A DNA stretch of 64,000 nucleotides from DATAEY01 sp038199035 (GTDB lineage Bacteria > Actinomycetota > Thermoleophilia > Solirubrobacterales > Solirubrobacteraceae): the NCBI GenBank assembly GCA_038199035.1, contig JBBPZM010000061.1:1-64000 (forward strand), given 5' to 3'. The position numbers and the translations under genes are program-made. Shown piece after piece: positions 45,141 through 53,771 of this stretch; position 1 is the stretch's first letter, and the number at the start of each line of letters is the position of its first letter. The notes below the pieces were generated by a model. The model was not told where the DNA came from. It searched no databases and saw only the letters and a list, made by a program, of their open reading frames with translations.

Positions 45141-46597
45141 TGCAGAAGCAGGGACTCTCGCCTGGCCGTCTCGCGGTGATCGTGCTCTTCACCCTGTCGG
45201 TGTTCGGGCTGCTCCTCTTCCTGTGGCTGTCCTTCGGCGGCCCGATCCCCCTCAAGCCCCAGGGCTACGAGATCAAGGTCTCGGTTCCCGAGGCGGCGCA
45301 GCTCGCCCAGCAGGCCGACGTGCGTGTGGCCGGCGTCAGCATCGGCAAGGTCGTCAAGAAGGAGCGCGACCCCAAGGGCAACCGCACGCTGGCCACCCTG
45401 TCGATCGACCGCAAGTACGCCCCGCTGCACGCCGACGCCCGGGCCATCCTCAGGCAGAAGACGCTGCTCGGGGAGACCTACATAGAGCTGACGACCGGAA
45501 CAAAGCGCGCCCCCATCATCAAGGAGGGCGGGCAGCTCTCGGACTTCAACGTCCAACCCACGGTGGAGCTCGACGAGCTGCTCCAGATCTTCGACCAGCC
45601 GACCCGCAATGCCTTCCGCCTGTGGCAGCGCGAGCTGGCCACGGCCGGCGCCGGCCGTGCCCAGGACCTCAACGACGCGCTCGGAAACTTCCCCGGGTTC
45701 ACCGGCTCGGGCACCAGCCTGCTGTCGGTCCTCAACACGCGCAGCGCCGCCCTGAGCTCGCAGATCCGCAACACCGGCGTGACCTTCCGCGCGCTGAGCG
45801 CCAACGAGGGCCGCCTCCAGACGCTGATCGTCGCCACTCGCCAACTCTTCGACGCCATCGCCCGCCAGCGCAACGACCTGGCCGACACCATCCGCATCTT
45901 CCCCACGTTCCTCGACGAGTCGAAGTCCACGCTGGCGCGCCTGCGCACCTTCGCGCGCAAGACCGACCCGCTGCTGGTCGACCTCCAGCCCACGCTGCGC
46001 GACCTGCGACCGACGCTCGTCTCGGTCAACCGGCTCTCGCCCGACCTCCAGCACCTCTTCCAGAGCCTCAACCCGCTGGTCGACGCCTCGGCCACCGGCC
46101 TGCCCGCCATGCAGCGCGTCCTCGAGGGGCTCACCCCCACGCTGGCCGCCCTGGGCCCCTTCCTCGAGCAGCTCAACCCGATCCTCCAGTGGCTCCAGCT
46201 CTACCAGTCGACGGTCTCGGACTTCCTCTCGGTCGGCCCGGGCGCCCTGGCCAACCGCGAGCCCACGCCCAACCCGCAGGGCCTGGGTCACGTGCTGCCC
46301 CAGCTGATCGTCGTCGGGGACCAGACCCTCCTCACCAAGCGGCGGACGCGCAGCAACCGCGGCAACACCTACTTCGGCCCGGACGTCCTCGAGAGCCCGC
46401 AGATCGGGCACAAGGAGATCCTCCCCAACTGGGACTGCCACAACGCCGGCGGCGAGCACGGACCGGGCGCCACCAACATGGGTGGGTTCGGCGGCGATCC
46501 GGGCTGCTTCGTCCAGGGACCGATCCCCTTCCAGGGCAAGAGCGACTTCTTCCCGCACGTCACGTCGGAGAACTACTCGCCCAAGCACGGCGGCTGA
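45140..46597 (+). CDS. MCE family protein 6 (MlaD domain)
   Basis: A 485-aa MCE protein, last of the set. TM anchor (about 10-32), MCE domain (about 42-125, with QQADVRVAGVSIGKVVKK), helical region, and C-terminal Cys in NWDCHNAG and PGCFVQ. It has no low-complexity tail, unlike genes 2, 4 and 5. The last 25 bases overlap the 3' end of the convergent birA gene, so no terminator fits between them. Confidence 0.9.
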   Translation: MQKQGLSPGRLAVIVLFTLSVFGLLLFLWLSFGGPIPLKPQGYEIKVSVPEAAQLAQQADVRVAGVSIGKVVKKERDPKGNRTLATLSIDRKYAPLHADARAILRQKTLLGETYIELTTGTKRAPIIKEGGQLSDFNVQPTVELDELLQIFDQPTRNAFRLWQRELATAGAGRAQDLNDALGNFPGFTGSGTSLLSVLNTRSAALSSQIRNTGVTFRALSANEGRLQTLIVATRQLFDAIARQRNDLADTIRIFPTFLDESKSTLARLRTFARKTDPLLVDLQPTLRDLRPTLVSVNRLSPDLQHLFQSLNPLVDASATGLPAMQRVLEGLTPTLAALGPFLEQLNPILQWLQLYQSTVSDFLSVGPGALANREPTPNPQGLGHVLPQLIVVGDQTLLTKRRTRSNRGNTYFGPDVLESPQIGHKEILPNWDCHNAGGEHGPGATNMGGFGGDPGCFVQGPIPFQGKSDFFPHVTSENYSPKHGG

Positions 46598-47325
46598 GCG
46601 GCGCCGGGACCGGCCGATCGCTGGAGGTGGACCTCGCCGGACTCGAGCGCCCGCTCCACGCCGGCGCGGCGGACCAGCAGCCGGCCGCTGTCGTCGATCC
46701 CGCTCGCCGTCCCGCTCCCTCCCGCCCAGGTGACCTCCTGACCGGCCAGGGCGTCGCGCTCCCTGACCGCGGCCAGCACCGCTTCGGGGGAGGCCGACAG
46801 CCACGCCTCGAGTCGCGCCAGGAGTCGGCACAGGGTCGGCTCGACCTGCGCGGGAGGGCGCTCGAGGCCGGTGGCGATCGCTCGGACGGGCGGCGGCAGG
46901 TCGCCGGGGTCGACGGCGACGTTGACCCCGATGCCCAGCACCATCCAGCCTTCCTGCGGGCGGCCCTCGACGAGGATGCCCGCCGCCTTGCGCCCGTCCA
47001 CCAGCACGTCGTTGGGCCATTTGATGGCCGCGTCGGAGCCCGCCTCCTGCGCCACGGCGACCCCGGCGGCCAGCGGCAGCAGGCGGGGCCAGCGGCGCAG
47101 GACCAGCGACATGAGCACCGCCTGGCCGGGGGGAGCCAGCCAGCGACGGCCCTGGCGCCCGCGCCCGGCGGTCTGCTCGGACGCGGTGACCAGCGTTCCG
47201 TGAACGGCGCCGGCGGCGGCGAGGTCGCGCGCGCGCTGGTTGGTCGAGTCGATGCGCCGGAGGTGCAGCCGCGGCGCCCCCAGGCCCGGACTGCTCGCAG
47301 GCGCGGTCGGCTCGCGCGCGCTCAC
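46573..47325 (-). CDS. birA: Biotin-[acetyl-CoA carboxylase] ligase
   Basis: A 250-aa enzyme that makes biotinyl-AMP and attaches biotin to acyl-CoA carboxylase carrier proteins. Motifs are RIDSTNQRA, TAGRGRQGRRWLAP (biotin and ATP loop), KWPNDVLVDGRKAAGIL and GIGVNV. There is no N-terminal helix-turn-helix, so it is the ligase-only type and not a repressor. It overlaps the upstream SAM-hydrolase-family gene by 4 bases at its start. Confidence 0.95.
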   Translation of the reverse strand: MSAREPTAPASSPGLGAPRLHLRRIDSTNQRARDLAAAGAVHGTLVTASEQTAGRGRQGRRWLAPPGQAVLMSLVLRRWPRLLPLAAGVAVAQEAGSDAAIKWPNDVLVDGRKAAGILVEGRPQEGWMVLGIGVNVAVDPGDLPPPVRAIATGLERPPAQVEPTLCRLLARLEAWLSASPEAVLAAVRERDALAGQEVTWAGGSGTASGIDDSGRLLVRRAGVERALESGEVHLQRSAGPGAAQPPCLGE

Positions 47326-48137
47326 GTGGCGCGGATACGCAGCTCGCGATCGGGCTCGAGGCCCAGGCGCTCGCGGGCGCTGCCGCGGTTGACCGCGACG
47401 GCCAGCGTGCGGTAGGCGTCCTCGTAGACGAGGATCTCCTCGGGGCGCACGTCGGCGAAGGTGACGGCGTACCAGGCGGTGAAGCGCTGCGGCCCGACCT
47501 CGAGCTCCAGCCGGCCGCCCAACCGCAGGCCGGTGCCGGCCAGGTCCGCATGGCCGGCGTCGAGGACGACGTTGCCGAAGCCGTCGCTGGCCAGCGCGTG
47601 GGTGACGAGCTCATCGCCCTCGCGGCGGGGCTGCGGCAGCTCGAGGCTCGCCACGTCGGTCGGGTCGAACGGGTCGCCGGCGGCGCCCAGCGGCTCGCCG
47701 GCCGCGAGGTGAGCGGCCACCGGGGCGAAGATGTCGCGGCCGTGGAAGGTGGCCGACACCGGCTCCAGGCGCCACGGCGAGCGCCCGACGTCCACCGCCT
47801 CGACCACCCCGCCGAAGCGCTGCGCGGCCAGCCACAGCAGGCCGTTGTCTGGCCCCACGAGCAGCCTGTCCTCGTGCGCCGTGCGCAGGGCGACGGCGCG
47901 ACGCTCGCCGCCGACCTCGGGGTCGACCACCGCCAGGTGCACGCCCGCGGGCATGTAGGGCAGGGCGTTGCGCAGGACCAGGGCGGCCAGCCTGACCTCG
48001 TGGCGCGGGATCCCGTGGGTGACATCGACGACCGCGGCGTCGGGGCAGATCCGGGCGATGACGCCCCGGCAGACGCCCACGAAGTCGTCGGCCTGCCCGT
48101 AGTCGGAGAGGAAGCTGACGAACGGCGCGCCGGTCAT
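47322..48137 (-). CDS. SAM hydroxide adenosyltransferase (DUF62/SAM hydrolase family)
   Basis: A 271-aa member of the family related to fluorinase/chlorinase. Most bacterial relatives hydrolyse S-adenosylmethionine to adenosine and methionine. Conserved features are FLSDYGQADDFVGVCRG at the N-terminus (Asp residues of the active site), DVTHGIPRH, AVVDPEVGG, VGPDNGLL and FHGRDIFAPVAAHL. The halide loop found in true fluorinases is not evident. It lies between cobA/hemD and birA. Confidence 0.92.
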   Translation of the reverse strand: MTGAPFVSFLSDYGQADDFVGVCRGVIARICPDAAVVDVTHGIPRHEVRLAALVLRNALPYMPAGVHLAVVDPEVGGERRAVALRTAHEDRLLVGPDNGLLWLAAQRFGGVVEAVDVGRSPWRLEPVSATFHGRDIFAPVAAHLAAGEPLGAAGDPFDPTDVASLELPQPRREGDELVTHALASDGFGNVVLDAGHADLAGTGLRLGGRLELEVGPQRFTAWYAVTFADVRPEEILVYEDAYRTLAVAVNRGSARERLGLEPDRELRIRAT

Positions 48138-48149
48138 GGCGCCGGGAAC

Positions 48150-49652
48150 CTACCGAGACGCCGGCGAGGGCTTGCGCCGTGCGGCGTCGGCCGCCAGCGC
48201 CTCGACCACTCCCTCGATGTCGTGGCGGACCGCCTCGACGTGCGGCTCGAGGCCGTGATCGCGCAGCGTGGCGCTGGTCACCGGGCCGATCGAGACGATG
48301 CGCGTCGAGGGCGACAGGCCGGGCGGGTCGCCTGCCGCCTCGAGGAAGAAGCGCACGGTGGAGGAGGAGGTGAAGGTGACGTAGTCGGCGTCGCGTGCCG
48401 CGGCCCGCGCCGCGGGACCCAGGGGCTCGGCGACCGTCGGGTAGAGCGCGAGGACGTCGACCTGCGCGCCCCGCGCGCGCAGGGCGTCGGGCAGCACGTC
48501 GCGGGCCTCGCGCGCGCGGGCGACCAGGGCGCGGGTGACGGGCACGTCGCGCAGCGCCTCGACCAGCGCCTCGGCCACCGCGCGCTCGGGCACGACGTCG
48601 GGGACGATCCCCCGCTCGCGAAGAGCCCGGGCCGTGCCCGGGCCGATGGCCGCGACCGCGAGCCCGGCCAGCGCGCGGGCGTCGTGGCCCGCGTCGGCCA
48701 GCCGCTCGAACAGCAGCCGCACGCCGTTGGGGCTGGTCAGGCACAGCAGGTCGTAGCCCGCGAGCTCGGGCGCCGGGCCGGGCAGCGGCACGATGCGGAT
48801 GGCCGGCGCCTCCACCACCTGCGCCCCCAGCTCGCGCAGGCGGGCGGCGAGCTCGCTGGCCTGGGCGCGCGCGCGGGTGACCGCGACGGTGCGGCCGTGC
48901 AGGGGCCGGCGCTCGCGCCAGCCCAGCCGCGCCCCCAGCTGGGCCACCGGGCCCACGACGGTGATGGCCGGAGGGCGGATGCCCTCCTCGGCCACCCGCT
49001 TGGCCACCGTCTCTAGCGTGGCCAGCAGCGTGCGCTGCTCGGGAAGGGTCCCCCGCTCGACCACGGCCACGGGCTGGTCGTACGGCCGGCCGGCGCCCAT
49101 CAGCCGTTGCGCGATCTCCGGGAGCTGGCGCACGCCCATGTAGAGGACGAGCGTGCCGGGGAAGCGGGCCAGGGCGCCCCAGTCCAGCGCCGACTCCGGC
49201 TTGTCGGGATCCTCGTGACCGGTGACGAAGGCCACAGCGCTGGCGTGGTCGCGGTGGGTGACCGGCACGCCGGCGTAGGCGGGGGCGGCGATGCCCGCGG
49301 TCACTCCGGGGACGACCTCGAAGTCGATGCCCTGGTCCCGCAGCAGCTCGGCCTCCTCGCCGCCGCGGCCGAACACGAACGGGTCCCCCCCCTTGAGCCT
49401 GACCACGCGCCGCCCGGCGCGGCCGTGCTCGACCAGCAGGCGTTCGGTGTCGGACTGGTCGACCGACGGCCCCTCGCCCTGCTTGCCGACGTAGACCAGC
49501 TCGGCCTCGGGCGCGGCGACGTCGAGCGCCTCGCGCGGCACGAGGCGGTCGTAGAGGATGACCTCGGCCGCGGCGATCAGCTCGAGCGCCCGCGCCGTGA
49601 GCAGCCCCGGGTCCCCCGGCCCGGCGCCGACCAGGGCGACGTGGCCGCTCAC
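48150..49652 (-). CDS. Uroporphyrinogen-III C-methyltransferase / uroporphyrinogen-III synthase fusion
   Basis: A 500-aa two-domain enzyme. The N-terminal SUMT/CobA domain (about 1-250) methylates uroporphyrinogen III to precorrin-2, with GAGPGDPGLLTARAL, VVRLKGGDPFVFGRGGEE and an APAYAGVPVTHRDHA segment. The C-terminal HemD domain (about 260-490) closes hydroxymethylbilane into uroporphyrinogen III, with TSPNGVRLLFERL and TSSSTVRFFLEA. The fusion is common in actinobacteria and Firmicutes. GTG 49652 overlaps the hemC stop. Its product feeds heme and siroheme. Confidence 0.95.
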   Translation of the reverse strand: MSGHVALVGAGPGDPGLLTARALELIAAAEVILYDRLVPREALDVAAPEAELVYVGKQGEGPSVDQSDTERLLVEHGRAGRRVVRLKGGDPFVFGRGGEEAELLRDQGIDFEVVPGVTAGIAAPAYAGVPVTHRDHASAVAFVTGHEDPDKPESALDWGALARFPGTLVLYMGVRQLPEIAQRLMGAGRPYDQPVAVVERGTLPEQRTLLATLETVAKRVAEEGIRPPAITVVGPVAQLGARLGWRERRPLHGRTVAVTRARAQASELAARLRELGAQVVEAPAIRIVPLPGPAPELAGYDLLCLTSPNGVRLLFERLADAGHDARALAGLAVAAIGPGTARALRERGIVPDVVPERAVAEALVEALRDVPVTRALVARAREARDVLPDALRARGAQVDVLALYPTVAEPLGPAARAAARDADYVTFTSSSTVRFFLEAAGDPPGLSPSTRIVSIGPVTSATLRDHGLEPHVEAVRHDIEGVVEALAADAARRKPSPASR

Positions 49653-50617
49653 GTCAGCGCCTCGGCGCGCTCGAGCATCTCGCCGGCACCGGCCCCGCCC
49701 AGGCGCCGGGCCACCTCGGCGCCCAGCTCCTCGGGGCGCTCGAGCGAGCCCGCCAGGCGATCGCTCACCCAGGCCGACCCGTCCGGCACGCCGACGAAGG
49801 CGCTGAGAGTCAGGCGGTCGCCTTCGCCGGCCGCCGCGTGCGCGCCGACCGGGGTGTGGCAACTCGCGCCCAGGGCGGCGGTGAGGGTGCGCTCGGCCCG
49901 CAGGCAAGCGCCGGCGAGGGGGTCGTCCAGGAGGCTCAGCGCCTCGCGCACGGCCCGGTCGCCGGCGCGGGCCTCGAGGGCCAGCGTCCCCTGGCCGGCC
50001 GCGGGGACGAAGCGCTCGAGATCGAGCAGCGCGCCGGCCTCCTCCGAACGTTGCAGTCGCTCCAGCCCGGCGGCGGCGAGAACGAGGGCGTCGACCCGGC
50101 CCTCGTGCAGCCGGCGCAGGCGGGTGTCCACGTTCCCCCCCAGGTCCACCACCTCGAGGTCGTCACGGAGCGCGCGCAGCTGGGACTGCCGGCGCAGGCT
50201 GCTCGTCCCCACCCGCGCGCCGGGCTCAAGCTCCTCCAGGGCGCCCGCCCCGCACAGCGCGTCGCGGGCGTCGGCCCGGACGGGGACGGCGACGATGGCC
50301 AGCCCGGGGGCCAGCTCGGCGGGAACGTCCTTGGCCGAGTGCACGGCCAGGTCCGCCCGGCCCTCGAGCACCGCCCGCTCGAGCTCGGCCACCCAGCGGG
50401 ACTTGTCGCCGGGCGCGCCGGCGTCGCGATCCTGGCGACCACCCGCGGCGACCGCCCCATCGCCCTCCGAGCGACCGCTCGCGCCGCCGGCCGCGTCGCC
50501 CTGGCGGTCGCCCGCAGTCACCACCTCCACCAGCTCGGCTCCGCCCAGGGCCTGGGCGACGGCGCCCGCCTGCGCCAGCGCCAGCGCGCTGCGGCGCGTG
50601 GCGATGCGCAGGCTCAC
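49649..50617 (-). CDS. hemC: Hydroxymethylbilane synthase (porphobilinogen deaminase)
   Basis: A 322-aa enzyme that polymerises four porphobilinogens. It has RIATRRSALALAQA at the start, HSAKDVPAEL (catalytic Asp region), GTSSLRRQ and the cofactor Cys in LGASCHTPVGA. After TAGDR there is a Gly/Asp-rich insertion of about 30 residues before DKSRWVAELE, where E. coli HemC has a short GGKGLFVKELE turn; the insertion lies in the mobile loop region. GTG 50617 overlaps hemA. Expected to be active, since all key residues are present. Confidence 0.95.
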   Translation of the reverse strand: MSLRIATRRSALALAQAGAVAQALGGAELVEVVTAGDRQGDAAGGASGRSEGDGAVAAGGRQDRDAGAPGDKSRWVAELERAVLEGRADLAVHSAKDVPAELAPGLAIVAVPVRADARDALCGAGALEELEPGARVGTSSLRRQSQLRALRDDLEVVDLGGNVDTRLRRLHEGRVDALVLAAAGLERLQRSEEAGALLDLERFVPAAGQGTLALEARAGDRAVREALSLLDDPLAGACLRAERTLTAALGASCHTPVGAHAAAGEGDRLTLSAFVGVPDGSAWVSDRLAGSLERPEELGAEVARRLGGAGAGEMLERAEALT

Positions 50618-51966
50618 CGCCCTGGTCGCTTGACCCGTCGCGGCGAGAGCTCGGTCACGTCGGCCGCCGGGCGGCCGGGCTCGGCAACGTCGGCCGGCGG
50701 CGCCTCCTCGAGCCCGAACAGCTCGCGCAGCAGCTGAAGGCGTGCGTGCGCGCGCTCCTCGCCCCCGCGCTTCATCCGCAGCGTCGGCTCGTGCAGCAGG
50801 CGGTTGGCCACCGCGCGCGCGACCGCCTCGACCCGCTCGCGGTCGCGCTCGCTCAGCGATTCCCACCGGCCGGCGTTCTCGGCCAGGACCTGGTCGACGA
50901 TCTCCGCGCCCCGCATGCGCAGGGCGGCCACCGTGGGCATGACCTCGAGCGAGCCCAGCCAGCCGGCGAAGCGCTGGATCTCCTCCTCGATGATCCCCTC
51001 GGCCTGGCGCGCCTCGGCCTGGCGGACCTCGAGGTTGCGCGCCACCACCGTCTGGAGGTGATCGATGTCGTAGAGGGTCACGCCGGGGATCTCGGCGCAC
51101 AGCGAGTCGACGTCGCGGGGCACAGCGATGTCGATGACCAGGAGCGGCCGGCGGTGACGGTGCCCCATGACCAGCGAGAGCTCATCGTGGCCGACGATGT
51201 GGTGGGGAGACGACGTCGAGGCCAGCACGATGTCGGCCCGCTCGAGCTCCGCGGGCAGGGCGTCGAAGCCCACCACGTCGCCGTCGAAGCGCTGGGCCAG
51301 CGCCGCGGCGCGTTCGCGCCGGCGGTTGGCCACGAACGTCGTCCCGACGCCGACGTGGGCCAGGGCCTGGGCGGTCAGCTCGGCCATCTCGCCGGTGCCG
51401 AGGATGACCACGCGGCGGCCGGCGAGCTCCCCGATGGCCTCCCGGGCGGCGTCGACCGCGACCGAGGGGATGCTGACCCGGCGAGCCGACACCGAGGTCT
51501 CCGAGCGCACGCGCTTGCCGGTGGCCAGGGCCGCTCCGAACAGCCGGTTGGTCAGCGGACCGGTCGAGTCGGCGGCCAGGGCCAGCTCGTAGGCGCGCCG
51601 GACCTGGCCCTGGATCTCGGCCTCCCCGACGATCATTGCCTCGAGGCCCGCGGTCACGCGGTACAGGTGGCGCGCGGCGTCGCAGTTGCGCAGCGAGTAG
51701 ATCGGCTCGGCCAGCTCGGTGGGCCGGATGCCGGCGCGGCGGGCGAGCATTCCCAGGACCGTCGACTCGGCCGCCACCGGGTCGGCGGCCACCGCGTAGA
51801 CCTCGGTGCGGTTGCAGGTCGAGATGACCACGGCCTCGGCCACCTCGGGATCGGCGGCGAGCTGGCTCATGAACTCCTCCGCCAGCCCGGCCGGTAGGGC
51901 GACGCGCTCGCGCAGGGCCACCGGGGCGGTCTTGTGCGAGACCCCGAGCAGGAGCAGCTCGCTCAC
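50614..51966 (-). CDS. hemA: Glutamyl-tRNA reductase
   Basis: A 450-aa enzyme that reduces glutamyl-tRNA(Glu) to glutamate-1-semialdehyde, the first step of C5-pathway heme synthesis. Conserved motifs are GVSHKTAPVALRERV, VISTCNRTEVYAV (nucleophile Cys), YRVTAGLEAMIVGEAEI, the NADPH fold VVILGTGEMAELTAQAL and a dimerisation helix near the end. The start overlaps the ccmD-like gene. This means heme synthesis is co-transcribed with cytochrome c maturation. Confidence 0.96.
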   Translation of the reverse strand: MSELLLLGVSHKTAPVALRERVALPAGLAEEFMSQLAADPEVAEAVVISTCNRTEVYAVAADPVAAESTVLGMLARRAGIRPTELAEPIYSLRNCDAARHLYRVTAGLEAMIVGEAEIQGQVRRAYELALAADSTGPLTNRLFGAALATGKRVRSETSVSARRVSIPSVAVDAAREAIGELAGRRVVILGTGEMAELTAQALAHVGVGTTFVANRRRERAAALAQRFDGDVVGFDALPAELERADIVLASTSSPHHIVGHDELSLVMGHRHRRPLLVIDIAVPRDVDSLCAEIPGVTLYDIDHLQTVVARNLEVRQAEARQAEGIIEEEIQRFAGWLGSLEVMPTVAALRMRGAEIVDQVLAENAGRWESLSERDRERVEAVARAVANRLLHEPTLRMKRGGEERAHARLQLLRELFGLEEAPPADVAEPGRPAADVTELSPRRVKRPGR

Positions 51967-52172
51967 CGCCGCGCTCCCTCCTGATCGACCTCGTCGGCGC
52001 CAGCCGGGGCGGCGCCCGGCTCGGCCAGCCGGTTGAGCTCGTCGAGCTGGCGCTCGACGCGGCTCAGCCGCGCCGCCATGATGGCCACGTAGACGAGAAT
52101 CAGGCCGACGAAGACCACGAAGGCGCCGGCCACGTAGGGCCCGGCCTGGTCGAGCGGCAAAGCGGGCATCAC
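51963..52172 (-). CDS. Small membrane protein, CcmD-like
   Basis: A 69-aa protein with one N-terminal TM helix (VAGAFVVFVGLILVYVAIMAA) and a charged cytoplasmic tail (RLSRVERQLDELNRLAEPG). It sits directly after ccmC and before hemA, with 4-base overlap to hemA. CcmD is a short TM protein with the same topology and position that joins CcmABC to CcmE. Sequence identity is not expected to be high, so the call is from size, topology and place. No ccmE, ccmF or ccmH is seen in the window. Confidence 0.65.
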   Translation of the reverse strand: MMPALPLDQAGPYVAGAFVVFVGLILVYVAIMAARLSRVERQLDELNRLAEPGAAPAGADEVDQEGARR

Positions 52173-52215
52173 GCGGGCTGGCGGGCGGTCGGCGCCCTCC
52201 AGTCGACGGGAGGCG

Positions 52216-53022
52216 TCACGAGGGCTGGCGGATCATGGCGGCGGGCGCCGCGGTCGCGGCGCCGGATCCGGCCGGCGCCGGCGTCGAGCTGCGACCGCGC
52301 GGGAGCGGCGCCTCCTCCCCGGCCAGCCGGCGCCGCAGGGCCTTGAGCTGTGCCGCCGTGTGCTTGGAGGTCATCTCGTACTTCCACAGCGTGACGAACA
52401 GCAGGGCCACGCCGGCCAGCGACACCAGGAAGGTCAGCGCGAACTCGCCCGGCAGGTTGGAGGTCGAGGTGAGGACCCGCGGATGGGTGAGCGCCTGGGC
52501 CAGGCGCACGGCGAGGAAGTTCAGCGGGACGAAGGCGCCGGCGACGATCGCGAAGACCGAGGCGTAGCGCGCCTGGCGGTCGGGGTCCTCGATCGAGAAG
52601 CGCAGCGGCTGGTAGGTCGCGAACAGCAGGAAGATGATCAGAAAGGAGACGAGCGCGGGCTCCTGCCAGACCCACCAGTGGCCCCATGAGGCCCGCGCCC
52701 AGATCGAGCCGGTGACGAGCACGCCCACGCCCATGACCAGCGAGAGGTGGATGGCTACGTAGGAGCGCAGGTCCCAGCGGCGGTCGCCCGTCCTCAGGTG
52801 CCCGATGGCCATCACGCCGCCCGCCACGAAGCCCAGCAGGGCGACGATGGCCATGGGGACGTGGATGTAGAAGATCTTCTGGATGAACCCCTGGTCGGCG
52901 TCCAGCGGCGCGTAGAAGAAGATCATCGCCAGGGCGGCGGTGAGCACGACGCAGGTGGCGATGGCCAGCGGCGGCAGCCCCCGGCCATAGAGCGAGGCGT
53001 CGGAGGACTGCCTGCGCTGCAT
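52216..53022 (-). CDS. ccmC: Heme exporter permease CcmC (CcsA/CcmC family)
   Basis: A 268-aa polytopic membrane protein (about six TMs) that presents heme to the CcmE chaperone outside the membrane. The tryptophan-rich heme-binding segment is visible as WGHWWVWQEPALVSF, with conserved His residues in the flanking loops (HVPMAI and HLSLVMG). ATG 53022 is chosen; a TTG at 53046 would add eight residues. The C-terminal region is Pro/Ala-rich. It follows ccmB and precedes the ccmD-like gene. Confidence 0.92.
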   Translation of the reverse strand: MQRRQSSDASLYGRGLPPLAIATCVVLTAALAMIFFYAPLDADQGFIQKIFYIHVPMAIVALLGFVAGGVMAIGHLRTGDRRWDLRSYVAIHLSLVMGVGVLVTGSIWARASWGHWWVWQEPALVSFLIIFLLFATYQPLRFSIEDPDRQARYASVFAIVAGAFVPLNFLAVRLAQALTHPRVLTSTSNLPGEFALTFLVSLAGVALLFVTLWKYEMTSKHTAAQLKALRRRLAGEEAPLPRGRSSTPAPAGSGAATAAPAAMIRQPS

Positions 53023-53051
53023 CCGCGAACGGGGTCTTTGGGTCAAGCGCC

Positions 53052-53771
53052 TCAGTCCTCGAGGAGGAAGTCGAACACGGCGTAGGCCAGGAGGGCGAAG
53101 ACCAGATCATAGAGGCCGAGGATCGCCAGCCAGCGCCCCGGGACGGCCGCCGGCCCCGAGGCCGCGAGCAGCGGCGTGGTGGCGCGCGCGGCGGCGATGA
53201 GGAGGGGGATGAGCAGGGGAAGGGCGACCAGCGGGGCGATCAGGTCGCGCGCCGTGGTCTGGACGGCCAGCGCGGAGGCCAGCGTTCCCACGACGGCCAT
53301 CCCCACGTCGGCCAGGGCGAGGATCCCGACCAGGGCGGGCAGCCCGGGCCACAGCGAGGCGCCCAGCAGCAGCAGGCAGAAGGCCGGCACGGCCACCATC
53401 TCCACCACGACCAGAAAGGCCAGCAGCGCCGTCGCCTTGGCCGCCAGCAGCGCCGTGCGATCGACCGGGGCGAGCAGGAAGCCGTCGAACCCTCCCTGCT
53501 CGCGCTCGGCCACGAACAGGCGGTTGGCGCCGAGCAGGGCGGCCAGCAGCAGCGTGACCCACAGCACGCCGGCCGCGAGGTCCCCGGAGAGGCTCGAGCG
53601 GTCGAGGCCGAAATGGAAGATCACGAAGGCGGTGATCGAGAAGAGCGCCATCGCCGGGACCGACTCGCGCGTGCGCAGCTCCAGGCGCAGGTCCTTGCGC
53701 AGCAGCGCCCCGACCGCCCTCATCCAATGCCCCCCCCGGGTCGCGCGTCCGCCCGTCGCCTGAGCGCTCAT
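53052..53771 (-). CDS. ccmB: Heme exporter permease CcmB
   Basis: A 239-aa membrane protein with about six TMs, the partner of the CcmA ATPase. The N-terminal LLRKDLRLELRTRESVPAMALF and the FVAEREQGGFDGFLLAPVDRT segment are characteristic of CcmB. It lies between ccmA and ccmC, and its start overlaps the end of ccmA by 4 bases. CcmAB uses ATP to release heme-loaded CcmE. Confidence 0.92.
   Translation of the reverse strand: MSAQATGGRATRGGHWMRAVGALLRKDLRLELRTRESVPAMALFSITAFVIFHFGLDRSSLSGDLAAGVLWVTLLLAALLGANRLFVAEREQGGFDGFLLAPVDRTALLAAKATALLAFLVVVEMVAVPAFCLLLLGASLWPGLPALVGILALADVGMAVVGTLASALAVQTTARDLIAPLVALPLLIPLLIAAARATTPLLAASGPAAVPGRWLAILGLYDLVFALLAYAVFDFLLED

Noticed and set aside
45035..48025. 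996-codon minus-strand frame covering MCE gene 6, birA and the SAM hydrolase gene
   Set aside because: It spans several true genes on both strands and encodes mostly Arg/Ala/Pro/Gly; no motif is preserved.
49700..50480. Plus-strand frames opposite hemC
   Set aside because: Shadows of the GC-rich hemC gene; no conserved motif.
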